A DNA stretch of 64,000 nt, taken from NCBI GenBank assembly GCA_016630955.3, contig CM049994.1, positions 1,054,001-1,118,000 on the forward strand, read 5' to 3'. Position 1 is the first letter of the stretch. Every line of letters begins with the position of its first letter. Of this stretch, positions 34,880 through 44,931 are shown in pieces. The notes under the pieces were generated by a model. That model searched no databases. It was given only the letters and a program-made list of their open reading frames with translations, and was not told where the DNA came from. The DNA is from Didymella arachidicola. Lineage: Eukaryota; Ascomycota; Dothideomycetes; Pleosporales; Didymellaceae. A program made the translations under genes and the position numbers.

Positions 34880-36445
34880 CTACACTCTGTTTTGTCCGCG
34901 TTCGAGATCCTTGCTCTTTCTGCTCTCGCTGCTCAAGTCGCTGTCGTTATCGCTGTCACTCAGCAGACCGTCCCAAGCTTCGTCATCCACGCTGTTAAGA
35001 TCATCTCCCCTTGCAGTGGGCTTGTTGTCGATTTTCACGGTAGAGAAAAGAACCCACAAGCCCAAGTCGTAGACTATCCTGCAGGAAGCAGTTGCAACGA
35101 ACGCGATCCAGAAGACATTGTTTCCAGACAACAGACCAGTTATGGAGGGCCCAACACTCATCGCCAGGGTCCTGACCATGCTCGTAATGCCCATTGCGCC
35201 TGTACGCTCTTCCGGCTTCACGACGGCTGCTATGAACGCGGTGCGAGGCGCTTGATCCATGCTGTTGAGTGCTGCACGGAAGAGCAAAATTCCAATGGTT
35301 GGGCCGATCGTCTTTGGTAATGGAATAAATCCGCTTGCGATGGAGGAAGGTAGATGGGTGAAAACCATGGTATTGATGAGTCCGATCCTTTTGGCAAGCG
35401 GACCTGCAAAGACAGCACTGACGGCGCACAGAAACTGCGAAGCGGAGGTAATGTCGCCCAGGGTTGCTTTTGATGCATGGAACTTCTGTTCGACGTAGTA
35501 ATTCATGAGCGAATATGGGGTCATACCGTCTGCAAGGGAGTCGATGGCTAGAAGGATCCAAAGCTTGTACATGATAGAGCGGGTCGTCGTCGAAATCTGG
35601 CTGAAGTAGCTCTGCTTCTTCTTTGGTGGGACGCGAATATCCGCGCGACGACCTGGACCACCTTCCTCATGCCCGAAATTGTCAACGGTGCTGGGTGTCA
35701 TGGCCTCTAAGAGAACTTCCTCCTCTTCTCCATCACCACCGCGTCCACGTTCTTGCATCTCTGCGCGCCTCTCGCCAGCGGCTTCGCACCGTTCGCTGAG
35801 ACCCAGACACAGTATACTGCCGATAATTCCAAATGCTGCATAGGCCCAGAACAAAGCATGGTAAGCCTTGACAACGTCGTGTCTCTTTTCGAGGGCATGG
35901 ACAACTCTGCCTGCAACCTCGGCCCCTACGGCGCCAGCCATGGTCGTGGCGGTCACATACCAAGCCAGCACGTCACTGCGAGTCGTATCGTCTGTCAGGC
36001 CACTCAAAATGCTCTCTTCGACTGCTCGGAAGGGACCGCAGTCAGCTCCGGTGACACTGATGATTCCAAAAACAGCTGCAATGAGCAGGATCCAAAAGTT
36101 CTCTGAGAGGGCAAACACCACTCCTGAGCATGCCATCATGATACTGCCACCAAACAAGATCCGCCGCCGACCCAGTTTGTCGGCAACAAGTGTGAGCAAT
36201 AATGACAAAAGCACATCGCCAAGCAATGTCAAAGTCATGAATACTCCGATTCTTGAATCCGGGAACTTGAGCGAGGCAAAGAACAAGGCGAGGATCAAGG
36301 ATGGAATTCCGGACGTAAACATGCGCAGAGAGCGCAGAGTGATAATGATGTACGCATCTCGTCCAGTTGCTCGTAGCGACGTTATTCCGAGGAAGCCGGC
36401 GATACTTGATAAGACTGGAATGGTCATCGTGCAGCGACTGGGCAT
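34880..36445 (-). CDS. Major facilitator superfamily transporter
   Basis: Single exon, 521 residues. The hydropathy pattern fits 12 membrane helices in two halves. The first half carries the MFS motif A in the loop after helix 2 (LVADKLGRRRILFGG), and the helix 4-5 region has GADCGPFRAVEESILSGL. A long charged central loop (about residues 225-285, Glu/Arg/Gly-rich) separates the halves. The second half has LAKRIGLINTMVFTHLPSS and AALNSMDQAPRTAFIAAVV, a pattern seen in fungal DHA1-like or uncharacterised MFS members. The C-terminal tail is acidic and Ser-rich (LLSDSDNDSDLSSESRKS), suitable for phosphorylation or ubiquitin-dependent turnover. The substrate cannot be inferred. Alternative upstream starts are possible; I take the first ATG in the frame. 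Confidence 0.9.
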   Translation of the reverse strand: MPSRCTMTIPVLSSIAGFLGITSLRATGRDAYIIITLRSLRMFTSGIPSLILALFFASLKFPDSRIGVFMTLTLLGDVLLSLLLTLVADKLGRRRILFGGSIMMACSGVVFALSENFWILLIAAVFGIISVTGADCGPFRAVEESILSGLTDDTTRSDVLAWYVTATTMAGAVGAEVAGRVVHALEKRHDVVKAYHALFWAYAAFGIIGSILCLGLSERCEAAGERRAEMQERGRGGDGEEEEVLLEAMTPSTVDNFGHEEGGPGRRADIRVPPKKKQSYFSQISTTTRSIMYKLWILLAIDSLADGMTPYSLMNYYVEQKFHASKATLGDITSASQFLCAVSAVFAGPLAKRIGLINTMVFTHLPSSIASGFIPLPKTIGPTIGILLFRAALNSMDQAPRTAFIAAVVKPEERTGAMGITSMVRTLAMSVGPSITGLLSGNNVFWIAFVATASCRIVYDLGLWVLFSTVKIDNKPTARGDDLNSVDDEAWDGLLSDSDNDSDLSSESRKSKDLERGQNRV

Positions 36446-37683
36446 TGGTGACTGCCTGCAAGCGACCGGCGACCAAGAAGCGTTCCTGCTTGTGACAGAC
36501 AGGGACGTACTTGATGCTGAGGACGAAGAGCAAAGAGAGATGAAGAGAGACAGAAGTGGAAAAGTCTAGCCTAAGATGCTGAACATCACCTGCCGCCAAC
36601 CTGCATGAAGCACGTTATATCCGTGTGCGAGTCGCGGAAACCGTTATCCGAACGGAAGGCTTTCTGAGTCACCCATCTTATGAGTAGTGTCAGCAGTAGT
36701 CTCACGCTGTCGTTCGTAGTAACCTCGACACGAGGCTAAGAATTATCAATGAACTGCTCAGTCGCGTGCCTTTCGCGTTTCCAGCCCCGCGATCGCATCC
36801 TGAGAGACTGACGTCACTTCCGAGGCTGCACGACAGCCATGCAACCCGAGTAAGGGAATCGACTCCAGCGTCTCTTAACATGCACCTACTTAAGGGCATC
36901 AGATGAAACAAAATTAGGGCTATCCGTGTGCACGTGTCGTCTTCCAAGTTCAGGCGGTTAAGATCACGTGTTTCTAGCCGAATTCAGCCAATCCTACCAC
37001 GTCCACAGATTGGATGTTTGATGTCGATTGTCGAATCAGAGACTACAAAATAGCTGACAGAATGGTTCGTAGCTTCTTTGATAGCCTTGGGTCGTCTTAT
37101 TACACAACATCGAGCTGGCGTTGCTGGCAGCCGTCTCCTGCCTAAGGCACGTGGTCAGCGAGTGCGCAATACCTAGGTATGCTACTCAGATGAGGCAACG
37201 TGGTTAGCACAGATTCGAACCGACTCCTGCGCCTCGAACATCGTTTCAGGTGACTTCCTCGCAGAACTCCTTTAGTCAAGCTCACTGTCCATACACTGCC
37301 CTGCAACTGATCTCAAAGGCTTCAGACGATCATTGAAGCGAAAGGATGCCTCCAGCCTGTAGTAATATCTGCGCTAGAGTCTGTCAGTGGGAAGTGGAAC
37401 AAGAAACCACTGGTAGGTGAGAAGGCGACGTCGTGGACCTAACGCAGGCAAAGCTTCACTGATGGACTGCTGCGCTTCTCAGTACTCTTCAGATACCAAC
37501 AGGGCATACTTTGCGGACCCGTCCAGATGTAACAGCGATTTACAGCAGAGCACATCTTGGTTCAGGCGGCTCCCATGGGTATTGGCTAACTTGCCGGTGT
37601 TCATGCCTCGAGAGTAACAGAATGGACTGGTCGGCAAGAATGAAGCGCTCTTCCCCAAGCTCTTTGCTCTAGACTCACACTGA

Positions 37684-37726
37684 GCACACATAGGAGCACA
37701 CATAGGAGCACACATAGGAGCACACA
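37684..37726 (+). repeat. 12-base tandem repeat (GCACACATAGGA), about 3.5 copies
   Basis: Three perfect copies of GCACACATAGGA are followed by a partial GCACACA. The repeat is non-coding, with no gene within 1 kb. Confidence 0.85.
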
Positions 37727-39790
37727 GTGAGCTGGTGGTCAAATAGGAGTCGAGCACGTCAAAACCTTAGATCATCTTCACTCTCAGCTGAATATCCCTG
37801 CATCTCCGAGGATCGTTGGGGTGCTCAATACCACCTCGGTCTCGGTGCGGTCCCATGTATTGGCGATTGAGAATTACTGCATTGCTCGGCTGTACAAGAC
37901 CGAAGTAGCACCTGATGTGGCTTTGTGCATCCCACGCACGATCATCAATGTTCGGAACGTCGCTGAACTTCAAATGAATGTCAGACTATCGGACCACATA
38001 GGTACCCTGGTCGCGGTCAGCCACCATCACATGAAAACCCAATGAGTTGGTCACTGCTCGAAGGATTAGATGCAGCAGCGTAGCCCTTACCTTAATTCCA
38101 CTTCTTATGGGCTGCGATCTCGAAGAGCGTCGTTCGCATCTTGACTAGGCCTCAGATGATCTCTTACTGTGTAGAATGATGTGCACAGCACAAAGTTTGA
38201 GCTTGATGAGGTGGTTCGCCAGCCTCATCCTTTCGAGCGATCAAACACAGCTAGAATGGGTGGAAGCGTAGTTCTGTTTCCACCAATGCGGGAGGATCGT
38301 ACTTATTGCATGGAAACCCTGACTAGACCCTGTCTATCCTTTCGGCTCATCGCTCTCTAAAATTGTGGGTGTGGAGTACGAAAGCAATATGGCTGCTGAT
38401 TGTGTGAGGCGCACTCCAGATGTCAAACACTGCCGCGCTGGCGGACACTCACTGTACGAGATGAAGACAACACTGCCAGGCCCCTAAGGTGGGTGAATCT
38501 TCATCTCTGATCGTCTTTGATCGAGCGATGTCAGCCTCAAACATGCTTTCCGTGTTGCGCAGTGTGCATGTAGTCGATGCATCCGCACACCTCTTTTGGA
38601 AAGGTGCAAGTGGTATCGTTCTATCCGCTGCGCCAATCAGAATTGATCTGAATAAAGCACCCGGAAAATGCACATTGAAAGAGTGAAGCTTATTCCAGCC
38701 GGCGATCTTCCCGCTCCGCTCTTAACTTCGTGCCCTCTTCTTGTCGTCGAGATCCTCTTCTAAAAGCGGTCCAGACGAAGAGGCTGCAGCTGGAGCCCCG
38801 GCGGTCCCCACGTTGGGCCCACTGGATCCCGGAACGTCCCTGGAGTGACGCAGATGTCCCCATAACCAAGAGAATAGCATCTTTTAGAATTTCGCGATCT
38901 TCAACGACTACGTCGCAACTTTGCAAGACACTACGTTGCCAGAGCCTAAATCGCTACGATAAACGCGGGAAGGAAATCGTCAGTCGCATACACAATAACG
39001 AGGGATCGTCGACACATCCAATGCTTCGAGTGCCTTCACCGAGAGATGAACATGGCGTTCTGCACCAGGGCAATTCGACATCTTTGCCTGTGAGCACGCA
39101 ATGGAGACCCGCCGCATCCTACGACGTCATTGGTCACTTATTGCGTGCCGGTTGCGACCAGCAGAGCCTTAATGCGCCATCCCTGTCAGCCTAGCCGAGT
39201 TCCTCTGCGAACTCGATCCTTTCTGTCATCGACTTAGCTCCGACCGCGGCAAATAGCAGCAGTACTGTTTCCACGCCTGGGGAACGTGGTGGCCGACAAT
39301 GTCCACAGTATTATGTCACCTTGTCAAGTTCTGCCCGTAGTGTGTCTTGCTTTAAGGTGGTGCGAAAAGATGTTTCTTACATCTGTATCCCCTGCCACCT
39401 CATCACCAGGCATATTTCGCGTCTGAGTCGTCTTGAGGGCAAATAATTGCTATACGTCGAATTGCGTATTCGACAAGCTCCTGTCACGCAATAAGCCGCC
39501 ACGTTAAGCAATTTTGAGGCGCTCACCAAGCCTTTTGCTTTTCCAGATCCAGACCCTACCGTACCGGAGCTACCTCGAATCTGCGTCCCCCAATTCAATC
39601 CCACGGCCCTAGCTGCTGGGCAATCTCCCGCTATTCGTTATACGTGGACCTCCTGCACGGGACCTCTGCACACCCAGCCGCCTGGTCCCTTTGATACATA
39701 AGTTCCAAGCCCTGGCACAGTTCTTCCGTGATAGCTTGTCAAGTCTTGTCGGTCTTGTTTCTCGTCTCCATTCCTGGAAGGGCAAGTAAG

Positions 39791-39796
39791 CACGTG
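39791..39796 (+). promoter_or_regulatory. CACGTG box upstream of the sulfate permease
   Basis: A perfect CACGTG palindrome lies 80 bases before the permease start codon. In yeast, Cbf1 binds this element in sulfur-assimilation promoters together with Met4, and filamentous fungi control sulfate permeases through related bZIP regulators (CYS3/MetR). Position and gene type fit, but the hexamer is short and could be chance. Confidence 0.4.
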
Positions 39797-39875
39797 GTAC
39801 TACACCAGTGTTGAGCCATCTTGACCCATAGCCACCCAGGCGCACTCGCCACACCCCATTCATACCTACTTGGCC

Positions 39876-42387
39876 ATGGCGAACAAAATTGGCAACGGTA
39901 TCGCCAAGGTCCTGGGGATCGACCTACACTACCGCAACGAGACCGGTTCGGATCGAGTCACTCGCGGAGAGAGTGTCTTCACCGTCGGCTCAGCCGACAC
40001 ATACGTGGAAGACGAGCCAACGGCGGCGGAGTGGATTCGTGAAACCCTCCCATCTGGTCATGACCTTGGCCAGTACCTCTACAGCCTCTTTCCATTCATT
40101 CATTGGATTGGTCGCTACAACCTACAATGGCTCATTGGTGACCTCATTGCCGGTCAGTATTCCAATCCACCTCATTTACCTGTTACTCACATAATTAGGT
40201 ATTACGGTCGGTGCTGTTGTTGTTCCCCAGGGTATGGCCTATGCTCAACTGGCCCAACTCGATGTCGAATTTGGACTATACTCTTCCTTCATGGGAGTGC
40301 TTATCTACTGGTTCTTCGCTACTTCCAAGGACATCACTATCGGTCCTGTCGCTGTCTTGTCGACTGTCACCGGCAATGTCATCTTGAAGGCTGAGGCTAC
40401 AGGAGTCAACGCTTCCCGCGATGTCATTGCGTCCTCGCTAGCCATCATCGCTGGTTCCATTGTACTGTTTCTTGGCCTGGCTCGTCTAGGCTGGATTGTT
40501 GAGGTCATCTCCCTCCCTGCTATCTCCGCCTTCATGACAGGATCTGCTATCAGCATTGCTGCTGGTCAGGTTCCGACTATGATGGGAATCACTGGCTTCT
40601 CGACCCGAGATGCGACCTACAAGGTGATCATCAACACCTTGAAGCACCTCGGACGTACGAACCTCAACGCGTCTTTTGGACTCACCTCACTGTTCCTGCT
40701 CTACTTCATCCGTTGGTCCTGTGGGTTCTTGGCCAAGCGATTCCCTAACCGAGCGAGGCTTTTCTTCTTCCTGAACACCCTCCGAACTGTATTCGTCATC
40801 TTGCTGTACGTCTTGATCAGCTACCTTGTCAACCGCCACCACAGGAAGAAGCCACTTGTGAAGACACTCGGTCACGTTCCCCGAGGTTTCCAGCACGCTC
40901 GCGTACCCCACATCACCACCGAGATCATCAGCTCATTCGCATCGGAGCTGCCCTCGACCGTCATTGTTCTTCTCATTGAACATATCTCCATCTCGAAGTC
41001 ATTCGGACGTGTCAACAATTACACCATCAACCCCTCGCAGGAGTTGGTCGCAATTGGCGTGAGCAACTGTCTCGGCCCCTTCCTTGGAGCTTATCCTGCT
41101 ACGGGTTCTTTCTCACGTACAGCTATTAAGTCCAAGGCTGGTGTCCGTACTCCGTTCGCTGGTGTGATCACGGCTGTTGTTGTATTGCTAGCAATCTACG
41201 CTCTTCCGGCTATGTTCTGGTATATTCCCAACGCTACACTTGCTGCTGTCATCATCCACGCCGTAGGTGACTTGATCTTGCCACCCAATACCGTTTACCA
41301 ATTCTGGAGGATTTCACCTATCGAGGTCCCCATCTTCTTCGCTGGTGTCTTCGTGACGATATTCTCCAGTATCGAGAATGGTATCTACACCACTGTCTGT
41401 GTGTCTTTTGCACTTTGGGCGTTCCGCGCCTTCAAGGCTAGGGGCCGCTTCCTTGGTCGCGCCAAGATTCACTCTGTCATCGGAGACCATCTCCTTGACC
41501 CTACTGCCGAGGACAAGCAGCAGGAGCGCAAGAAGTTCCCTTCCGAGAGCGAAGAATCTGTACGAAGCATCTTCTTGCCTATTGACCACCACGATGGTTC
41601 AAACCCACAGATTCAGCTCGAAGATCCTTATCCGGGTATCTTCCTCTATCGCTTCAGCGAAGGCTTCAACTACCCCAACGCCAACCATTACCTTGATGAT
41701 CTGACCGAAACTATCTTCAAGAAGACACGCCGCACGAATCCAGCATCATATGCAAGACTCGGTGATCGTCCGTGGAACGACCCCGGTCCACGTCGCGGAA
41801 AGGAGACTACCGAGGCTGATGATCGCCCAACATTGAAGGCTATTATTCTTGACTTCTCGTCTGTCAATAATGTGGATCTTACCTCGATCCAGAATTTGAT
41901 CGACGTTCGCAACCAGCTTGACAAATACGCCGCCCCAGATACAGTCGACTGGCACTTCTGCAACATTAACAACCGCTGGACCAAGCGTTCCCTCGCTGCG
42001 GCTGGCTTCGGCTACTACACACCCGAGCCTGACGCGTCGGGCTTGCAACGCTGGAAACCCGTCTTCTCTGTCGCTGAGATTGGCGGTTCGGACTCTGCTG
42101 CTGCAGCAGCTGAGGCCCGAGAGAACCGCCACGCGCAGCGCACGCTCTCGCGGGGTGGCAAGGATGACATCGAGGCTGTACATGGCAGCGCTGAGTCGAG
42201 CGACGCGGGATCGTTGAACAAGCAGCTTGAGCTTACCAAGCCGTATGGTGCTGTTGAGGGCGATGTGAATGGTGTCTCTGCGGGCAGGATTGCCGTTGTG
42301 CAGGGTCTCAACAGGCCGCTGTTCCATGTTGATGTTACTGCGGCTCTCAACAGCGCATTGGCTAATGCGCAAAGGAAGAGCCACTAG
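39876..42387 (+). CDS. SUL1: Sulfate permease, SulP (SLC26) family with STAS domain
   Basis: Two exons, 39876-40152 and 40199-42387, split by a 46-base intron; 821 residues, near the 859-893 of the yeast sulfate permeases. The ATG at 39876 is in GGCCATGGC context. The N-terminal cytoplasmic part is followed by the SulP core with VVPQGMAYAQLAQLDVEFGL, typical of the first helices, then about 10-14 membrane segments including SNCLGPFLGAYPATGSFSRT, the conserved block before the gate. A linker of ~130 charged residues leads into a STAS domain (about residues 640-710: LKAIILDFSSVNNVDLTSIQ). The family takes up sulfate with protons at the plasma membrane, and related members carry other anions. 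A CACGTG box upstream suggests sulfur regulation. Confidence 0.95.
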
Positions 42388-42748
42388 TGTTGTCTTATAA
42401 TTGGGGCGCATTGGTGTTGGAAACCCCCTGAGGGTATGATTGCCAATATGTATGACTTGCGAGTATATGATTCCCATAGACGCTGTTGCTATTTAATTTT
42501 TAAGTTCAACTTGACCTGTGTTCACAAAAGGTTTTGTCTTATTTGAGTGTCTGTGACACTGGCCCTTCCGAACTTCAGTTCGTGGAGATGTCTTGCGGGG
42601 GTGGGGGCATCCAGGGTCGATTTTGGTAGGCGCGTCATGACTTGCAGGAAGATGCTCTCTTTACAATTTAGACGAGGTTGAGCTATTCGCCATTCCTAGC
42701 ACTTCAGCAACATCACTCAAGATCAAGCAGACCTGGCGTCAGCCCGCA
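42388..42748. other. Intergenic
   Basis: A short gap between co-oriented genes, holding the sulfate permease 3' region and the promoter of the next gene. No further feature seen. Confidence 0.5.
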
Positions 42749-43406
42749 ATGCACAACGACATGTGAGCTCCTACTGTTGTATTCATACCGGCTTCTTCTC
42801 ATTCGTCACAGGATTTCTCGTAATCAAGCCATATCGCCTCTCCTACGCCTGCCTGCAGAGCTGCGCAACAGCATATATGCGTACACAATCGGTGGCTACG
42901 AAATTTGGATCCAGGCCAATCACTTTCCCGACTACCTTTGGCTTACATTCTCCACAAAGTCTCAAGGCTCAGATCGCCCCGCGTATTGGACCAGAGCAGA
43001 GCTTCACCTTAGCATCTCCGCACTCAGTTATACCTGCCGCCAGATCCGGTACGAGTCGTCGCATTGCGTTTTCACACACAACACTTTTCGAGGCGATGCA
43101 GACACGCTCGCTCGGTTCATGCTACATCACAACACAGAGGTAGCCTCTATCCAGTCTGTACGACTCGATTTAGATACCAAATTCAGCTTCCGGCTCGAGC
43201 CCAAGTTTTCACTGCGTGTGTTCTACGGCTTGTGCATCCTGAGACAATTACCCTCACTGAAGGAGATCCTGGTGTGCAGCCAAGATGACTACTGGTATCA
43301 TCCTCCGTCTGTCATTCTAGCTGAACTGCAGAGATTTTTCGAGGCTCATTTCGAAGGGCTGCCAGAGCCTCATAATGTGGATCTCCTGGTCGGATGCTGG
43401 ATTTGA
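42749..43406 (+). CDS. 2EXR/DUF7730-like fungal protein
   Basis: I propose two exons, 42749-42762 (14 bases) and 42812-43406, with a 49-base intron (GTGAGC donor, GTCACAG acceptor), giving 202 residues that start MHNDMISRNQ. The body has the class signature: PLLRLPAELRNSIYAYTIGG followed by SALSYTCRQIRYESSHCVF, and then FRGDADTLARFML and a segment around LEPKFSLRVFYGLCILRQLP. This is the same class as the 14.1 kb protein, but the two are not close copies. No function is known for the class. The tiny first exon is inferred from frame closure; an unspliced longer N-terminus is possible but looks non-coding. Confidence 0.72.
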
Positions 43407-44931
43407 CCTAAGATTCCATTGAGCCACGAATACGACCAGGCCGACAAACCCTCAACCCACATGTCGGCTGGTGCCAATCTTTCCTTCCTCCAACACCCAA
43501 TATAGGTAACTATTGTGGCGTTGAACGCCAGAAATACCTTTACCGTCTTATTTTTTGGTCGAAATTTTGTACTAATGCGTTATCTCGTACACACTCTGAC
43601 CTGTACACCACAGGGTCAAGGCACTGTGAGTGCAGTACTGCCATCCAGCGATGTGTTTCATAGAAAGGGCTGCAATTTATATACATACTATAATGTATAA
43701 TGCGGTCTCTACTTCGTACCTGGACTACCTCGAAATCCTTGGGTGAGACGCCTTTCGCGGAGGTATTGCAGGTGCATGGGGGTCATTTGTGCTGACCTAA
43801 AAGCCATGAATTCCCGCTGTTAGGTGCCCTCGATCACAGGCTGGAAGAATATACTTTTGCCAGCCGCTGGCAGTATCATTGGTTGACTCCTGCAGGCGTG
43901 AAGTTACATGCAGTATCTGTCGGGAGTCGCATCATTTCCAAGCTACCTGTCAGCTCCTGCCACATACGTATCGCTTTCGCTTGCTCTTCACGCTTGTTTT
44001 TGACACACCTAGTTACTGGATCGGGAGCCGTTTTTGTAGCCAAACATCCAGAGCGATAAGTCAAGTCGCGCTTGCCAGGTTACAGACTCTGATTTTCATT
44101 TGCTCAATTGCCTCGACTTAACTTTTCGACAACTCATACAAGGCCTATGATGACGACCTCGGCCGCATACTCGAACTTAGGGAAGTTTCTGTTCGAACCG
44201 GTAATTTTGCTCAGTGCGGACTTCGTGCGCAAAGCGTGGCATATTCGACGAAACAACAAGTCGCTACACAAGCAAGGCTTGGTGAGTCTGATGCCTGACC
44301 TGACATGCATGGAAAACTCACTTGATAAAGCCTATGCCGCCGCACAGCGCACTTTTTGGACACCTTGGCCTCGCCACCAGCATGAATAAAGCCCTGACTT
44401 CAGATGCTCATGTCAACTACCTTGCGGACCGAAACCGTTGAAGGTATCCATATTCCGGGCCTATAGTTTACCTCGACTTCTAGCCCTTCTCAGACCTCAT
44501 TTCATGGTCTTTCCAGATTTTATCGCACGATTCCTGGTTTTTTGAACATGGTCTGTGTTTACGTATTGGCATAGAGCTTGCGTTGACGCGACCAAAGGTC
44601 ATTTTAGCTCTTACGATTCGTGATTTTGATCTGGAGGAGGCTTTCGAAGAGCGAGACCAAGTCAAAAGAACCAAAGATGTGAAGAAGATGAATCTTGAGT
44701 GAGGCTTCCAGATACAGCTTGGTTCACCACATCCACCTGATGACTTCCCGTGCAGCGCGTCATTGAGAGCCGAGACAAGTAGCTGAACTCTGATTGGCTG
44801 TACTCGGTTTGGCCCCCAGGCTAATGCAGGAGGTGCTATGTGTAACAAGACTGTAGCACTTCGCCAATGCTCTCTCAACTGCTCCTGATCTATATCCAAT
44901 CACCAAGGATCACCGCTTCCCGGCCCCTACA
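43407..44931. other. Intergenic, 1.5 kb
   Basis: No gene supported. A 93-residue frame at 44108-44389 has no recognisable motif. Confidence 0.5.

Larger units (their letters stand above)
36446..39875. other. Long intergenic region (3.4 kb) without supported genes
   Basis: This is the largest gap in the window. It contains a 12-base tandem repeat at 37684-37726, three CACGTG palindromes (36931-36936, 36965-36970 and 37148-37153) on the side upstream of the MFS gene, and one CACGTG (39791-39796) just before the sulfate permease. ORFs here are short and lack motifs (longest 154 residues at 38730-39194). I see no transposon ends. Confidence 0.5.

Noticed and set aside
37150..37300. Possible tRNA on the minus strand (B-box-like GGTTCGAATC)
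   Set aside because: The T-stem has only about three of five pairs and no A-box or acceptor stem could be found at the right distance.
38730..39194. 154-residue plus-strand ORF
   Set aside because: No recognisable domain, no nearby splice or promoter support, and composition like random sequence.
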